From Leishmania infantum JPCM5 (Eukaryota > Euglenozoa > Kinetoplastea > Trypanosomatida > Trypanosomatidae), in contig NC_009414.2 in the NCBI RefSeq assembly GCF_000002875.2, positions 225,001 to 289,000 of the forward strand: a stretch of DNA of 64,000 bases, given 5' to 3'. Every line of letters starts with the position of its first letter. The stretch's first letter is position 1. A program made the translations under genes and the position numbers. Below, one piece after another: positions 37,917-48,657 of the stretch. The notes under the pieces were generated by a model. It made no database searches, was not told the DNA's origin, and worked only from the letters and a program-made list of their open reading frames with translations.

Positions 37917-40232
37917 ATGTCTGCGGTGAGCGCCCGTCCGAGCCCATACCGGGATTGTCTTGGCAGTGTTGTCGTGGATGAGAACAGCAATGCGGAGGGA
38001 CAGCTGTGCAGCATGGTCGACGCGATCATTGCAACGTCTACCCACGCGCTCCAGAAGGCCTCTAGCGACGTGAACAGCACCGACGCCGCGTTTTTGAAGG
38101 CGGCGTCGCTTTTCCAGGCCAATGGAATCCGCATTTCTCATGGCGAGCTCGGTGAGAATACTTCCAGCGCTGCAAGCCCTGCCGCTGTCGAGTCCGACCT
38201 GCGCACCCAGCTGGAGAACTGCCGCAACCTCCTCCGCACGGTCGACTGTGAGCGCCGCCGTTTGCGCAGTCAGTGCATCTACCTCCAGAAAGAGCATGAG
38301 CTTCGACGTGCAGAGATCCAGTCGATGCACCGCTACTCTACCGAATCGCATCAGCGCTCGCTGACGCTAGAGCGCCAGATTGCAGAGGAGCGCCAACACC
38401 GTAGGCGGCTGCAGAACGAGGTGGATGCTCAAACGCAGGAGGTCATGCGCCTTCGCCGTGTTCTCCGAGCCCTGCCAGACAACGTCTTGAGGTCCCTGAG
38501 TCCGCGTCATCCTGCCGACGGCGCTGCGGCGGACCTTGTGCTGACGCTGGCACCGGACCGGCGCTTTGAGGAGGCCTTTCGGGACAAAATGAACAGCATC
38601 GCGTACAAGCGACGCTATCACCAAGCAAGTGCAATGCATCAGGCGGCCCGCGAGCAGGTGGAGATGATGATGATGGAGCAGCAAGATCCCTTGCAGATTG
38701 CGGCGAGGTGGCCCTGCGTCGTTGAGGGCGTGTCCACCGTGGGCGCAACGTCGACGGAGCCAGTCGTGAAGAGGGAATGGCAGGGCTGCGGCAGTGGCGC
38801 CTCCAGCCTGTTCAAATTTCCGCCTCAAGGGATTGATGAATTGCGGCAGGCCGACGCGATAAATGCCACTGAAGCTGCGACGCTTGCGAACAGCGCACTC
38901 ATGCACTCAGCGCTGGAATTTCCTTTCCAGCTACCCTTCACGACGGCCACCCCGAAAGACGCGTACATTAAATTTCTCATGTATCACTCCGCGTACGCGG
39001 AGCCGCTTACCCAGCTGCGCGAGCATGTGCTGAGGCTGAGCTCGCGCCTCAAGACAGCGCAGGACGCCGGGCTGCGCGCGCTATACAGCACGTTTACTCA
39101 GGTGCTGCATCTCCTCGGATCCGCCCCTGCACGGGCACCGTGGCGCTCTCTCTACGAGCGCGAGATCGAGAAAATGCAACGCGCGCACCGCGACCTGCTG
39201 TACGCTGTGATCGAACAGGCGAACATGGCAGCCACGCAGATACCGGAGCTTGAGCGCGCTGGCGGTGCGGCTACGGCGCTGCGCGAGCTTGCCGGTGGCG
39301 CTCCGCAGCGCCGGGACGTGGGCTGCAGCGCGCACGAACTGACCACGATGGAAAAGTACAGGGCTTCCCAGCTTAAGGAGCAGCTGGATCACCTCAAACT
39401 ACACTCGCTCGAGGCGGAGGCCGCGGCACAGAAGGAAAAAGAGGAGATCGCCAAGCAGCGCTCCACTGCGCGTCAAGGCACCTTGCAGGCTCTGCAGTCC
39501 CTCAAGGCGCTCGCCAAGTGCGTTGTGGGGTCGGTGCGGGCTCACGGTGCCGCCGACGGTGCCGTGTATGACCCCTTCGCTCAACTGTTCGATCCCCTCA
39601 CCGAGGAGGTGCTGGACGACCCGCGCCTCGCTACCAAGACGGCAGAGGCAACGGACTTGACCCTATCGTACGTGTGCCTGCTCGGCCGCAGCGGTGGCGG
39701 TGGCGGGCGAGGTAAAAGCGCACAGCGCCACCACGCGGACCTCGGGGCCGCACCTCTTTCGTCTTCGCCAACGTCGGGAACGGACGGCGTGCGAGAAGGC
39801 GCGCTCGCGAGCGTCATTGGCATTAGCCGCACCGCCTGTGGTGCCACCGCACCGTCGTGTTCTTCAAAGGCTCATTCTTCTCGGAGGCAATCGGCACCGC
39901 CAGCGGTGCCAGCGCTGCGCCACCGCACTCGCAGCAGCTCCTTGGGCTACTCAAGCCGTCGGCTCAGCTCGCCACAATTGCCACCCATGAAAAGCATCCC
40001 AGCCTTGTCGAGGGGGGCGACAGGCTTTCGCAAGCGCCGGAGCAGCGGCGCGGCTTCATCAACACACTCTCCTCGAGAAGGCGATCTTTCCTCGACAAAA
40101 GCGTTGGCCGCGCCCTCTCTTCAGAACACGGTGAACTCACCGAATGCCTGCGCCAAGGAGAGCGGCCCTAAGCCTCAGGCGACTGTCGCCGTCATCGAGC
40201 TCGGCTTCCGTGAAGGCGATGCTCAGCGGTAG
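37917..40232 (+). CDS. Conserved-looking coiled-coil protein, 771 aa
   Basis: No named family is recognised. The start ATG at 37917 was chosen because the frame upstream reads through a CA repeat. Residues about 95-190 form a strong coiled coil (LRTQLENCRNLLRTVDCERR, RSLTLERQIAEERQHRRRLQ). Residues about 340-480 are a globular helical region (AYIKFLMYHSAYAEPLTQLR, EREIEKMQRAHRDLLYAVIE). Residues about 500-560 form a second coiled coil rich in Lys/Glu. The last 150 residues are Ser/Arg/Pro/Ala-rich and disordered. Such layout is common among cytoskeletal, flagellar or basal-body proteins of trypanosomatids, but nothing in the sequence fixes the site. Codon use is GC-rich like its neighbours. 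Confidence 0.8.
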   Translation: MSAVSARPSPYRDCLGSVVVDENSNAEGQLCSMVDAIIATSTHALQKASSDVNSTDAAFLKAASLFQANGIRISHGELGENTSSAASPAAVESDLRTQLENCRNLLRTVDCERRRLRSQCIYLQKEHELRRAEIQSMHRYSTESHQRSLTLERQIAEERQHRRRLQNEVDAQTQEVMRLRRVLRALPDNVLRSLSPRHPADGAAADLVLTLAPDRRFEEAFRDKMNSIAYKRRYHQASAMHQAAREQVEMMMMEQQDPLQIAARWPCVVEGVSTVGATSTEPVVKREWQGCGSGASSLFKFPPQGIDELRQADAINATEAATLANSALMHSALEFPFQLPFTTATPKDAYIKFLMYHSAYAEPLTQLREHVLRLSSRLKTAQDAGLRALYSTFTQVLHLLGSAPARAPWRSLYEREIEKMQRAHRDLLYAVIEQANMAATQIPELERAGGAATALRELAGGAPQRRDVGCSAHELTTMEKYRASQLKEQLDHLKLHSLEAEAAAQKEKEEIAKQRSTARQGTLQALQSLKALAKCVVGSVRAHGAADGAVYDPFAQLFDPLTEEVLDDPRLATKTAEATDLTLSYVCLLGRSGGGGGRGKSAQRHHADLGAAPLSSSPTSGTDGVREGALASVIGISRTACGATAPSCSSKAHSSRRQSAPPAVPALRHRTRSSSLGYSSRRLSSPQLPPMKSIPALSRGATGFRKRRSSGAASSTHSPREGDLSSTKALAAPSLQNTVNSPNACAKESGPKPQATVAVIELGFREGDAQR

Positions 40233-40565
40233 CGATGGAAGGGGCATAAGACATGCTGCCGCGCGAAGCTGCACTTATGGGGATGTGCGTATCCGAGACA
40301 TCTAGAATAATCCTCTCTCCATGCTTTCTCCTGACGGCACTAGATCATCTTTTTTTTTGTCTTTCTGACGTCACGTTTGCAACTCTTCACACCTGTTCCC
40401 TTTTTTTTCCGCCGATGCTCTTGAGCATTGCATTGGACGGAAAGGGATGTGCGTGACTGTCTGTGTGTGCGCGAGTGTCTACATAGGGGCCCTCTTTTTC
40501 TCTTTTTCTGTCCCACTTGCCCTCTCTCTTGCCCCCCTTCTCCTCCTCCCAGGGGGCTCTCTCCG

Positions 40566-40589
40566 ACACACACACACACACACACACAC
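40566..40589. repeat. (CA)n microsatellite
   Basis: Twelve CA units, preceded by C/T-rich sequence; a (GT)n array follows at 40880-40897. Confidence 0.85.
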
Positions 40590-41620
40590 GCAGAGACATG
40601 CTACAGGCGTACAGGTTTACCCTGCGTTGTTTTTCTCTTTGTGTCTCCACTCTTTTGCTGTTTTTCGTGGTCGCCGCCCACTTACTCTCCCTCTGTGGTG
40701 CTTTTCTTTTTCTTTCGCTCTTGCGTTGCCTGCCTGCTCTTCACGTCCTCTCTGCCAAGCCACGTATGCGCCCCTCCTCACGCATTCTCTCTCGTCTTCT
40801 ACGCGCACATTCGACGAGGACACAGAAGGGGCGGATTCAGGTGACTGCCTCGACGCTTGCGGGCCTATGCACAGCTGTATGTGTGTGTGTGTGTGTTTGG
40901 CTCTTCGAGTCTCTCCGCGTCCCGCGCTCTCTCTCTGCTCGGTCTTTTTCCTTTTATAGCCTTCTCTCTCTCCCATTCACTTTTGTACTGTCTTCTTTAC
41001 ATCCTGACGCGCTCCGTCGGGCATCGCCTTTGAGCTGTGCGGGCTTTGATTTCTCTTCTTCCTTTTGCTTTCTGGTACGCTATCTGACTTCGTTTGACCC
41101 CCCTGCTGTTTCATCTCTGCCTGTGCCTGTGGGGCTCCACATGTCACTTCGTTAGTGCGCGATGCGCACATGCCCGCAACGGGAACAAAGGAGATGCACA
41201 CGCGGAGTGCACCGCCGGAGAGCGACAGGGGCAAAAACAAAAAAAAGTGGCGTTGGACAGCTGAGGAGGAGGATGATTCATTTTCGAAGGTAGTGATGGG
41301 AGAGCTGCACTGAGGGTGCAAGGAGTCTTCTCTGCTTACTTTCCTTCACACCCGCTATTTTACTTTGACTAGACTCAACACGCGCTCACAAAGCAAAAAA
41401 AAAAGGAAAGCGCCATGCACCTCCCCTGCTCTCCCTACTCCACAGAAACACCCGCTCATACGCATCCACGTGCTAAGCGTGGTTTCACCGGTGTTTGGCT
41501 ATTCCCTCGTTTTCTCCAAGTGTTGCTGCGATACGTTTTTCTTTCTCCTGTTAGCCTGGGCGTTGGATTATCTTGAAGTCATGACGACTATCTGTGTTCT
41601 TATTCGTCTTACGTGAGTCC

Positions 41621-42223
41621 ATTCTCTGCCACAGTGCATTTCACTGAGCGCCTCTCGATAACCCCCCCAGGCCCTGCCACAGGCCCCCATCCGCGTCGTG
41701 CGATGCAGAGCGAGAGACACGCCAGTGCAGCAATGCGCCCGGCTCAGCCGTCGGAGCACCACCCCCCTGCCTCGAGCACCGCACACCCACCCGCGCCCCG
41801 CAGGTCGCCTCACAGCCGCTCCCCCACTATGCCGGGCGCCACCGGGTGCATTCTCTCCTCAGGGGTGGGTGGGTGGCTCCCCACACCCCCGTACGCAGTG
41901 CGAGGGCCGGGGGTGGGATTACACGCTCGAGCCACGCTGACGCTTCGCCTACCATATGCGTGGCGCAAGCCTGTGCACTGCCGCAGGTCGCTCCGCCGCA
42001 GCGCCATCCAGGGCCCGACCGCCGGCGTCAGTGGGGCGGTACATCGCCCTGACCTCCCCACGTGGCAGGTGCTTCACCGCGCCACCACCACAGGCGGCTC
42101 GGCATTGGGCAGGGGGAGAGACGAAGGAGGGGCTGCGTGGCCTCCCCAGACAGAGTGGGGGCACTGGGTCCTGAGATGCCACGCGCTGCGGCATCACCCC
42201 GCCCCCCCCTGTCATCCGGGTGA
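41621..42223 (+). mobile_element. Retroposon-like (SIDER-type?) element, copy 1
   Basis: This stretch of about 603 bases is repeated almost perfectly at 58034-58629 in the same orientation. It begins ATTCTCTGCCACAGTGCATT and ends CCTGTCATCCGGGTGA. Reading both by eye, I count three substitutions, one C-run length change and one eight-base difference near the 3' end. It encodes no protein. Size, GC-rich composition, placement in a 3' intergenic region and orientation with transcription fit the SIDER2 class of degenerate ingi/L1Tc-related retroposons of Leishmania, which destabilise mRNAs. I could not verify the class signature from memory. No clear target-site duplication is visible. Confidence 0.7.
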
Positions 42224-43526
42224 CGGGTGCCAGATGGGAAAGCAAAGCAACAAAAGGAAGTACACTGTACACCTAACGGGTTGATGAATTTCGATGAAGG
42301 TGATGACGTTACTCTACGTTTGCGTTTTTCCTCGTTTCCGGGCTCAAGGCCGCAATGGTCGCTCCGTTTTTCGTTTCTGCCTTTCTCTCTCTGTTCGTCC
42401 CTCCCATGACACCCGGCCCCCTCCCCCCTCCCGCCTCGCTGTGGAGGCGGGCCTCCAAACCGCCGATTCCCGAGTTCGCTTCCTCAGCGAAAAAAAGCAA
42501 AACTCTCTCTCCATAAATACAGTACCCCAAATGTCTGTGGGATCTCCGCGGGCACCCGCGTGAAACGAGATCCCCAAATTCCGGTATGAGCGGTGGACGC
42601 CCCTCCCCCCTCCCCTCACTGGCTCCAGATTCACGTTTCTCTCGTCCGCCGTGTGCCCTTTTCCACCCCTCATTTCGGCTGCGGCCTCTCCGAACAAAAA
42701 AATATTCTCTCCTTTTGGTCGCCTGAGTCATGGGCTCTCCTCTATCTCGCCTCTCTTCCCGTGGCCCTCATACTCATCCCTGATGCCCGCTGCTCCACTG
42801 TTTTCCGCGTGTCTGTTTTTTCCCCTCCATATCTGCACCCTTTCGCCGCCCTAGCGATGCCGCCCCTTCCTTCCCTCTCCCTTCACCCGCTCTGCAGCAC
42901 GCGGCAAGACATACAGGCCCGCGCTACGCACGGAAGAGATACAGCCGCAGTACACAGCCATGAATGATAGGAGTCGGGTGGGTGAGAAGCTGAGGGGCTG
43001 TGCTGTTTTTGCCTCCTTATCCAAAGAGACAAGCTGCGCGTGTAAATGCGTGGGCCGTGTGTGTGTGTGCGCTGAAGCTGATGTACGCGGCATCTTTTCG
43101 CCCTTTAACGAGGGCTGTCCTTTTCTTCGCTCCTCCTCCTGCCGGTTTCTTCTAGCTTGCGCGGGGCGACCGAAACGCACATGAGGTGACTCTTTCGTAC
43201 GACGCCGACATCAGCATATATATGTGTGTGCCCGATGCCTGCTGTGACCTGCTTCTGCGTTTCTCCACCGCACGCCTACACTCTTCCCTGCCCGTTTTTG
43301 TCCGTCTATTTTCCGCCCATACGCACCCTCAATGCTGCGCTTGCTCTGTGTATGCTGCTGAGTCGAGCTGGCGCGCCACAGCTTGTGGTGCCTGCACTTC
43401 ATCTGCTGTACGTACGTTGGCCATTACTTACATCTAAGTACATGCATATCCCTACACACACACGCATACACAAACATTTTTGCACGTTTCCCCTCCTGCT
43501 CTTTTCATCGCAAGGAGAATTCAGCC

Positions 43527-43967
43527 ATGTCGAACAGCAGCAGCGTTTCCGTGGCAGCTCAGGCGGAGCTGATGGAGAAGGAGAAAACGGTGGCAGAGCA
43601 TCAGCAGCGCCTGGCGTCTCTGCGTGACACGATCAAGACGATGGCGACACGTCAGGTCACCTTGAAGCGCACGGAGCGCCGCTGCCAGATCACTGTAGGG
43701 GAGCTCACGAAGCTCAAGCCGGATCACGTGGTGTACCAGGGCCTTGGCCGCGCCTTTATGCGCGCCCCCGTCAACAAGCTGATCGACTTGAACAACGAAG
43801 AGATTGAGCGCTGCGAGGCCGAGGAAAATCGCCTGTCGACCGAGAAGCAGCGTACCTCGGAGCTGGTCATCAAGGAGGAGGGCGAGCTGCGACGCGCTGT
43901 GGAGGAGTTCCGTGCAGCGCTGATGGTGGTGCAGGCAGCGCAGTCTCGCAGCCAGCAGAGCGCTTGA
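43527..43967 (+). CDS. PFDN1: Prefoldin subunit 1 (beta-type prefoldin), 146 aa
   Basis: The start ATG at 43527 follows the acceptor near 43513. The protein has the beta-prefoldin layout: an N-terminal coiled coil (about 5-55), a beta hairpin with the family motif VYQGLGRAFMRAPVNKLID (about 72-90), and a C-terminal coiled coil (about 90-140). The YxGxGRxF/M motif is typical of subunit 1. Prefoldin is a hexamer that hands nascent actin and tubulin to the CCT chaperonin in the cytosol. The length is slightly above the usual 110-125 aa because of longer helices. Confidence 0.88.
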   Translation: MSNSSSVSVAAQAELMEKEKTVAEHQQRLASLRDTIKTMATRQVTLKRTERRCQITVGELTKLKPDHVVYQGLGRAFMRAPVNKLIDLNNEEIERCEAEENRLSTEKQRTSELVIKEEGELRRAVEEFRAALMVVQAAQSRSQQSA

Positions 43968-44875
43968 GTGAATCATGAAGCCGACACTCAATTTAGGGCT
44001 AAGTGGTGCGCATGCGTACACGCACTAGAGCGCACACTCCTATACACCCTCACCCGCACACACACGGAGACGCAGTCACGGTTTGAGCCAGGGAAAAGGG
44101 TCGAGGTGCTCGCGGCCCTTTCCTGCACGTGAAGCTGCGGTGGCGCATCAGCCGAGACGATGGTTGCGCGCGTCTGTGTCTTTTTTTTTTCGCGCGTTTT
44201 TGTGCGCGTGTGTGGACGTTGTTGAGGCTGGAGATGAGTGCTGGAGCAAACACACGCGCCGTCAACATCAGAAGCGTAAATGTATGCGTGCATTTGCCTG
44301 AGTGGTATTAAGACCCAAACACACAAGCGGCAGCATAGCGTAGCTGGGCAGTCGCGCACTCGAGCAGCCGTTCTCCGTTTCTCTCTCCTCTCCCAGGCGT
44401 TGGCGCTACTGGCCGCCATCGAGTGTGTATGGTGAGGTGAGGTAGTGATGAGAGAAGAAAGCAGAAGAGTCGCGGCGTACCTGTGCCAGGTGTGAGGCAG
44501 CACATGCTCCTTAATCTTTGAGAAGTCGGAGCGCTTCGGAGTGATGGCTCTGGTGTGCATGTAAGCGCAGTTTCACGGCACGCGTACGTCACGTTACGCG
44601 ACCTGCCTCATTAGAGACGCCCCAGACCTCCGTTTCAAACATTTGTGCCGTCTATCTGTTGTGTCTTCCCTCATCTCACCTTCTCATTTTTTTTTTTGTG
44701 CGTGCGTGCTCTGTCTGCCACGTGGACAGCATCTGCTTGCACATAAGAGCGGTGCTGCACCGTTTGTTTTTTGTGGTGGTTGGGGGCACGTCGCTCTCTC
44801 AAACTCTGCCCGTCCTTTGCGCACACAAGCAGAAATAGGCTGACGCACTAAAGGACTAGTATCAAAGCTGCGTTC
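43968..44875. other. Intergenic region
   Basis: Includes a T10 run near 44181-44190 and another (T11) near 44687-44697; AG near 44728 is a likely acceptor for the GTPase gene. Several short open frames are products of repeats and C/T tracts. No gene is seen. Confidence 0.5.
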
Positions 44876-47869
44876 ATGTGGCGCCGTGCGCCAGTTTTGC
44901 GGAAACGCAAGGTGCCGCCGCTGGGGTACAGCAAGAACGACTTTTTTCGGAAGGTTCGCAGCCCCGGTGCTAGTAAACCATGGCGCGACAGAGCTGCAGC
45001 CACGGGTGGTAGCATCGAGGTAACATCCAACGTCGATGTGGTCGATGAGGATGGGAGCACGATCATGGGAAGTCTTACCACCTCTGGCCCTCTCGGCATG
45101 CGCAGCCCCCACATGCCACCGTCGGCTGCGAAGGCGGCCCTTGCCGATGCCCAGCAGCAGCCTTCCTGGGGCGGCGGGCCAGCCGCAGCTGCTCGGGCAA
45201 ACCATTGCTTCGGTGCTCCGCTGCTTCGCTCGCTTGACGGGCCCACGACCACAGGTGGCGTTCACGATGACGCCTCCACAGCGCTTGCTGGTGCTGCTGC
45301 ATCAGTGGCGTTGCTCGCGGCTCCTTATGGTGAGGACGCCGGTGTCCCTCGTGCAGCGCTGCCATCGTCTTCGCCTTCTTCGGCTGGGGTCTCTCGGCTG
45401 CAGGCTGGAACGCCGATAGCCACCGTTCCATTTGGGAAATCGCTTCAGCTGAACGTGGAGGAGGTGGACACGTACCCGTCGTCAGAGCCTGTGCCACTTC
45501 AACTGCAGGGCCTAAAGCGCCGCTCCAGGAAAGCGGTGGCCGACTCCATCCTGCTGCCCCGACACATCAACAGGCTCTTCCACAAGATCATGGGATGGTC
45601 GGAGGAGCTGGTTGACCTCGAGGCGGAGAAGGACTCGCTCTCGCAGGAGCAGACGGGTGCGTCCGAGCCGCGAGGCGCAAGGCCGAGCGCGTTACGCAAA
45701 AAGGCGGAAAATTTGACGGACAAGATGAAGTACGGCGTTCTCCTCGACGCATACGAAAAGGATCGGTTTGCCATCGAGCATCAGCTGGAGATTGCCGGCG
45801 AGAAGATGGAGCGCAAGATGCTGGGATGGGAGGGGATGCATGTCCTGGACCAGGACGCTGCTGCGGAGATGGCGCACGTGCTGGAGAACAAGACATCCAT
45901 CGTCATGGAGGCTCCTTCGTCGTTTCACGTTCCAGTGCCTGGCCGCGACTGCTGCCCAGGGTGTGGGGCGCTTTTGCAGAACCTTAGTGAGGACGCCTTC
46001 GGCTACGTTCGGCCGGGCGAGATCGAAAAGTACGTGGCTCAGCGGAACGAGAAGGCGCAGCTCCGCCATGAATACGCGGCTCGCATGGCAGAGCTGCAGG
46101 CGCACTGGGCGAAGCACGGCCGTCATGTCGGAGAGGAGTGGCTGGACTTCATGACGCAGGAGGAGTTTGATGCCTTTTACCGTGACACGCCGCGCCCCTT
46201 CACCTGCCACCGTTGCCACGCCTTGGAAAACCTGGGCGTGGAGGGGCGTCGCAAGGTTTGGTCTGCCCCGGACTTCACGGACCAGCTCCGCGCCCTCAAG
46301 GAAAAGAAGTGCGTGGTCGTCTTGGTCGTGGATATCACGGACTTTCCGGGCTCGATGGTGTACGATTTGCCCGGCCTGATCAGCATGAATAATTCAGTCA
46401 TTATCGCAGTGAATAAGATGGACTGCATCCGGAATCGCTCTTTCAACTACGCCAGCAAGGATCGCAGCGTTGCAGCGTGCTTGGTGTCCGAGAGCTACGT
46501 GCGCCGTTGGGTGATGGACATTGCGGTGCAATTTGGACTACCGCAGCATCAAATCAAAAAAGTGGTACCTCTGTCTGCAAAGCGGGGCTGGGGCATCACG
46601 CACTTGATCAGCGCCATCGAGGACGCGGCCAATTTGAACCTGCGTCGCCCCCACAAGCCTCTGCCCACCTACTTTGTCGGCGTGGCAAACGTGGGCAAGT
46701 CTTCTGTGATTAATGCCATGGCGCACGCCCTTTACGTGCCGCAACCCCCCCACCCGGAGAGCCGAAAAGTGTACTACACAAAGACCGACGCACAGGGGAA
46801 GAATGCTGTCTTTTGGCGTTGGTACACTCCCCCTAACGTGAATCAAGCAGAGATGCTCGACATACGGGGCCGCCACGACAAGAAGGCGTCTAAGCTGATG
46901 ACGGTATCTTCCCTACCCGGCACCACAGTTGCCGTTAACGCTGTTCGCCTCTCTCTCGGACCCACAGCGCATACCGCAAAGCAGGAGCGTCAGCGACTTT
47001 CGGAGGGCGCGACCGCGCCTGGGAAAGCGGACGACGTCGCCGGGACACAGACCTACATCTACGACACACCAGGGCTCCTCCCTCACTGGCACCAGCGTTC
47101 TCTTCTCACCCTGCTGCAGATGCGCCGCACGCTTATTCGAAAGTTTCGCAACCCACAGTGCTTTCTCCTGCTGCCGGGACATACACTGTTCCTTGGCGGC
47201 CTCGCCGCTGTCGATGTTGTGCGCGGCCCGCCGCGAGGGCTGCTCTTTCTTGTCTACACATCTCAGAAGGTGCGGAATGCTATTGTGAATACAGTGCAAT
47301 CCGATGCGTTCTGGCGAGAGCAGCTGGGCAAGGCGCTGGACCCTCCCGGCTCGTATGAGCAGCTGCTTCCGCTGGACGATCTCAGCACCGCAGCCGGCCG
47401 GCCTCGTCTCTCCGAGACAAGGAGCTACCTCTTCGAGTGCTACGGGCGTCATCGGCGGCGCCCCAAGGCTGATCTGTACGTGTGCGGTCTCGGCTGGACT
47501 TCGTTCTGCGTCAGTGAGCCCGCGGACGTTGTCTTGCGCGTGCGCACGTTACCCGGGGTTGTCCACGGCGTGCGCGAGCCGCTACGCTTCAAAGACCTTC
47601 GTGCACGACGGGCGTGGCCAAGGCTGAAGCGACGCTTTACCGCCAAAGGGATCGAAGATATGGAGAGCGACGTCGATAGAGACTCCATCAATACTGTGGT
47701 GCGCCTCATATCAGCACCAGTGGCGCCAGCACCCGCTGCATCTGCGGACGAGCCTCCCGAAGCAAGCGTGCGCACGGTTGAGCGGGTGGCGCATCCCCGC
47801 CATCACTCCGCTTCGTCCGCCCCCTTTGCGGCTTTGAAGGAAGACCTGCACGCCGTCGGGAAGCTGTAG
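44876..47869 (+). CDS. NOA1/YqeH-type circularly permuted GTPase, probably mitochondrial, 997 aa
   Basis: The G motifs occur in permuted order: G4 NKMD (about 511-514), G5 SAKRGWG (about 568), G1 GVANVGKSS (about 601-610), G2 SSLPGTT (about 680), and G3 DTPG (about 729). This order defines the circularly permuted YqeH/NOA1 GTPases, which act in assembly of the small ribosomal subunit in bacteria and mitochondria. Upstream lies a zinc-finger pair, CPGC (about 359-363) and CHRC (about 443-446), also typical of YqeH. The N-terminus (MWRRAPVLRKRKVPPLGYSK) is basic and could target mitochondria. The 350 residues before the zinc domain and the long C-terminus make it about twice the length of YqeH; the N-terminal part is Ser/Ala/Pro-rich and disordered. 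The order zinc, G4-G5, G1-G3 is complete, so GTP binding is likely. Confidence 0.92.
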   Translation: MWRRAPVLRKRKVPPLGYSKNDFFRKVRSPGASKPWRDRAAATGGSIEVTSNVDVVDEDGSTIMGSLTTSGPLGMRSPHMPPSAAKAALADAQQQPSWGGGPAAAARANHCFGAPLLRSLDGPTTTGGVHDDASTALAGAAASVALLAAPYGEDAGVPRAALPSSSPSSAGVSRLQAGTPIATVPFGKSLQLNVEEVDTYPSSEPVPLQLQGLKRRSRKAVADSILLPRHINRLFHKIMGWSEELVDLEAEKDSLSQEQTGASEPRGARPSALRKKAENLTDKMKYGVLLDAYEKDRFAIEHQLEIAGEKMERKMLGWEGMHVLDQDAAAEMAHVLENKTSIVMEAPSSFHVPVPGRDCCPGCGALLQNLSEDAFGYVRPGEIEKYVAQRNEKAQLRHEYAARMAELQAHWAKHGRHVGEEWLDFMTQEEFDAFYRDTPRPFTCHRCHALENLGVEGRRKVWSAPDFTDQLRALKEKKCVVVLVVDITDFPGSMVYDLPGLISMNNSVIIAVNKMDCIRNRSFNYASKDRSVAACLVSESYVRRWVMDIAVQFGLPQHQIKKVVPLSAKRGWGITHLISAIEDAANLNLRRPHKPLPTYFVGVANVGKSSVINAMAHALYVPQPPHPESRKVYYTKTDAQGKNAVFWRWYTPPNVNQAEMLDIRGRHDKKASKLMTVSSLPGTTVAVNAVRLSLGPTAHTAKQERQRLSEGATAPGKADDVAGTQTYIYDTPGLLPHWHQRSLLTLLQMRRTLIRKFRNPQCFLLLPGHTLFLGGLAAVDVVRGPPRGLLFLVYTSQKVRNAIVNTVQSDAFWREQLGKALDPPGSYEQLLPLDDLSTAAGRPRLSETRSYLFECYGRHRRRPKADLYVCGLGWTSFCVSEPADVVLRVRTLPGVVHGVREPLRFKDLRARRAWPRLKRRFTAKGIEDMESDVDRDSINTVVRLISAPVAPAPAASADEPPEASVRTVERVAHPRHHSASSAPFAALKEDLHAVGKL

Positions 47870-48657
47870 CACTTCCCTCCTCGATATCGGCCATGTGCAC
47901 GCCCTTCCATACAGTGGCCCTTGTACAAGCTGCTGTTTCGCCTTACAGACAGGAGCAGCCGCGGCAACTGAAGAGTCCGACGACGGCGTGGCACCCTGCG
48001 GTGCCCCTGGTTGAGGGCTGCAAGGACACACACACCAGGGGGAGGTATGCATGTCTGTCAAGTACTTTTCTCAACCCCCTTTTCCCGCCTTAGCTGCCCC
48101 CTTTCCTTCACACACACAGACGTACGCTCGTATCTACCTTTCGTAAGGCGATTCAACAACATTAAAGCTGCCGTAGACATGCAAACTCGATCGTGGCGGC
48201 TCAATCGATGCTGCCGCCGCGACACCTCGCTGTCAACAGTTGCCATATCTAAAGCAGCAGCCCCCCCCCCCTCGGTCACCCATCCGACACAGACATGCAC
48301 CTACACGCGTGGGCCTAAACTCAGCACGACTCAAGGTACGCGCGAGTTTCTCTTCATGGGTCCTTCAACATGTACCGGAATGGCCTCTGTTCCCATATCT
48401 TCTTCGCTGTGCCACGCGCACGTCCTTCAGCTCGCTCTCTCCCTCCTTCCCGTGCACTTGACCTTTCGCCGTTCTTCTCCCTGCCTCCCCTCCGCCCTCT
48501 ACCTCTGCAGCTAAGTTAACCGCGATTCACCAAACCCTCACCTCTCGCTTCACACACTTGCTTCTCTCCTTATACGGTCTGTCCGCTGCTTTCCGCGTCA
48601 TCCCCCTTCGCTAGCTCTTCGCCGTACATCCCCCCTACATCACCCTCTCTCGCAATC
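47870..48657. other. Intergenic region before the first amastin
   Basis: A C-run of about eleven lies at 48259-48269. A C/T-rich stretch (48420-48508) ends in CTGCAG with AG at 48509-48510, the probable acceptor of amastin. A 5' UTR of about 150 bases follows. Confidence 0.55.

Larger units (their letters stand above)
40233..43526. other. 3.3 kb intergenic region containing retroposon-like copy 1
   Basis: Outside the element (41621-42223) it contains CA and GT arrays (40566-40589, 40880-40897), T-rich tracts and C/T-rich stretches, but no plausible gene. AG at 43513-43514 after CCCCTCCTGCTCTTTTC is the likely acceptor of prefoldin. Confidence 0.55.

Noticed and set aside
41613..42284. Long open frames inside the repeated element (223, 170 and shorter codons)
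   Set aside because: Open frames exist on both strands because the element is GC-rich and poor in stops; the copies differ by indels that break the frames.
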